From: Methylococcales bacterium
Lineage (GTDB): Bacteria; Pseudomonadota; Gammaproteobacteria; Methylococcales; Methylomonadaceae
Direction of reading: 5' to 3'
DNA: 5,627 bases
Assembly (NCBI GenBank): GCA_023146575.1
Contig: JAGLBU010000052.1
Location: 1-5,627, forward strand
Below are positions 4,522 to 5,627 of the stretch, piece by piece. How positions within the stretch are numbered: position 1 is the stretch's first letter; each line of letters opens with the position of its first letter. The translations under genes and the position numbers were made by a program. The notes beneath the pieces were generated by a model. It was not told where the DNA came from and ran no database searches. It saw nothing but the letters and a program-made list of their open reading frames with translations.

Positions 4522-5627
4522 ATGTTGAAACGACCTAATCCTTTAGTTTTGTTAATTCTTGATGGTTTTGGACACAGGGAGGCACAAGAACATAATGCTA
4601 TTGCGGTTGCAAAAACACCTTTTTGGGATCAACTACAACAAAATAATCCGACGACATTGCTTGAATGTTCAGGTGCTTTAGTCGGCTTGCCTGAGGGACA
4701 AATGGGCAATTCTGAAGTTGGGCATTTACATATTGGTAGTGGTCGATTTGTCTTTCAAGATTTGCCTAAAATTAATAATGCGATTACCGATGGTAGTTTT
4801 TTTGATAATGCGGTGTTATCTACGGCGGTTGATAAAGCCTTGGAAAACGATAAAGCGCTGCATATTTTAGGGTTGCTTTCGTCAGGGGGGGTACACAGTC
4901 ACGAGCGACAAATTGCAGGGATGATTGAACTCGCGGCAAAAAAAGGCTTAAAAAAGATTTATTTACATGCTTTTTTAGATGGACGGGATGTTGCGCCAAA
5001 AAGTGCGACTTCCTCTATTGAATTTATTGAAGAAAAATTTAAGGCGTTGGGCGTTGGGAAAATTATTTCCATCACAGGGCGTTTTTATGCAATGGATCGA
5101 GACAACCGTTGGGAGCGAGTACAGCCCGCTTATAATGTGATTGCAAAAGGGCAGGGGGGATTTCATACTCAAACTGCTTTAGAAGCCTTAGAAACGGCTT
5201 ATCAACGTGATGAAACCGATGAATTTGTACAAGCGACTTCCGTTGGTGAATCGGCAATTGGATTAGATGCAGATGATTCAATCGTATTTATGAACTTTAG
5301 AGCGGATCGAGCGCGTGAAATTTCAAGAGCGTTAACGGAAACAGGTTTTACTGAGTTTGAGCGAGGGCGTGCAGCTCATACTGGACATTTTGCAACTCTG
5401 ACAAAATATCATCAAGACTTTCCTTATCCTGTTGCTTATCCACCGACCAATATTCAAAATGGTTTAGGGGAAGTATTAGCCAATGCGGGACGTACACAAT
5501 TACGATTAGCCGAAACTGAAAAATATGCCCATGTGACGTTTTTTCTAAATGGTGGTAGAGATGCGCCTTTTGACGGTGAAAGTCGTATTTTAGTCCCGTC
5601 TCCAAAAGTGAAAACCTATGATTTACA
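4522..5627 (+). CDS. gpmI: 2,3-bisphosphoglycerate-independent phosphoglycerate mutase, C-terminus cut by the window edge
   Basis: This cytoplasmic enzyme of glycolysis and gluconeogenesis interconverts 3- and 2-phosphoglycerate through a phosphoserine intermediate, using two metal ions (typically manganese). The frame is open from ATG 4522 to the edge, giving 368 complete codons of about 510, so roughly 140 residues are missing. Catalytic landmarks, numbered here, are: D14 in LDGFG (metal), S64 in QMGNSEVGH (the phosphorylated serine), H125 in GGVHSH, R155 and D156 in LDGRDVAP, R187 and R193 in GRFYAMDRDNRW, R260 and R263 in FRADR, and K334 and H337 in ETEKYAH. The remaining metal ligands (Asp/His of the phosphatase domain) lie beyond the window. 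An in-frame stop at 4489-4491 with no start codon between makes 4522 the only choice. The Shine-Dalgarno is weak (GGGA at 4507-4510, 11 bases away). It is divergent from the channel gene. No frameshift or missing active-site residue is seen. Confidence 0.98.
   Translation, partial: MLKRPNPLVLLILDGFGHREAQEHNAIAVAKTPFWDQLQQNNPTTLLECSGALVGLPEGQMGNSEVGHLHIGSGRFVFQDLPKINNAITDGSFFDNAVLSTAVDKALENDKALHILGLLSSGGVHSHERQIAGMIELAAKKGLKKIYLHAFLDGRDVAPKSATSSIEFIEEKFKALGVGKIISITGRFYAMDRDNRWERVQPAYNVIAKGQGGFHTQTALEALETAYQRDETDEFVQATSVGESAIGLDADDSIVFMNFRADRAREISRALTETGFTEFERGRAAHTGHFATLTKYHQDFPYPVAYPPTNIQNGLGEVLANAGRTQLRLAETEKYAHVTFFLNGGRDAPFDGESRILVPSPKVKTYDL

Noticed and set aside
4975..5605. Three minus-strand open frames of 65, 69 and 85 codons
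   Set aside because: They lie antisense to gpmI, whose plus-strand translation keeps every expected active-site residue without interruption. They are shadow frames.

Overview
This window is a chromosomal segment from what looks like an AT-rich gammaproteobacterium. The main evidence is a sigma-32 (RpoH) protein that closely follows the enterobacterial one in length, domain order and the RpoH box. A ComF protein, a YaiI/DUF188 protein, a YebE-like DUF533 protein and a cofactor-independent phosphoglycerate mutase support this. A methanotroph or sulfur-oxidiser relative is possible, but that placement is only an impression. I see no mobile elements, CRISPR arrays, rRNA or tRNA genes. Every gap between genes is under 200 bases.

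Layout, left to right. The left edge cuts into comF (plus strand, N-terminal part missing). It is followed 14 bases later by yaiI and 47 bases after that by an unrecognised seven-segment membrane protein that begins MCFSA. These three run in one direction and could be one transcript. rpoH faces them on the minus strand. A 153-base spacer separates rpoH from a divergent DUF533/TerB-like gene. That gene converges with a minus-strand ion channel gene across a strong two-way terminator. A 176-base spacer then separates the channel from gpmI, which runs plus and is cut by the right edge with 368 codons visible.

Functionally this is mostly housekeeping: heat-shock control (rpoH), lower glycolysis and gluconeogenesis (gpmI), and competence or nucleotide-related functions (comF). 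There is no sign that the genes form one dedicated system. The item most worth a second look is the channel. It is a single-domain, six-segment voltage-gated cation channel of the bacterial NaV type, but its selectivity filter reads TGEDWTD. That resembles the filters of animal voltage-gated calcium channels and the engineered calcium-selective CavAb more than the TLESW of typical bacterial sodium channels. The MCFSA membrane protein is the second open question.
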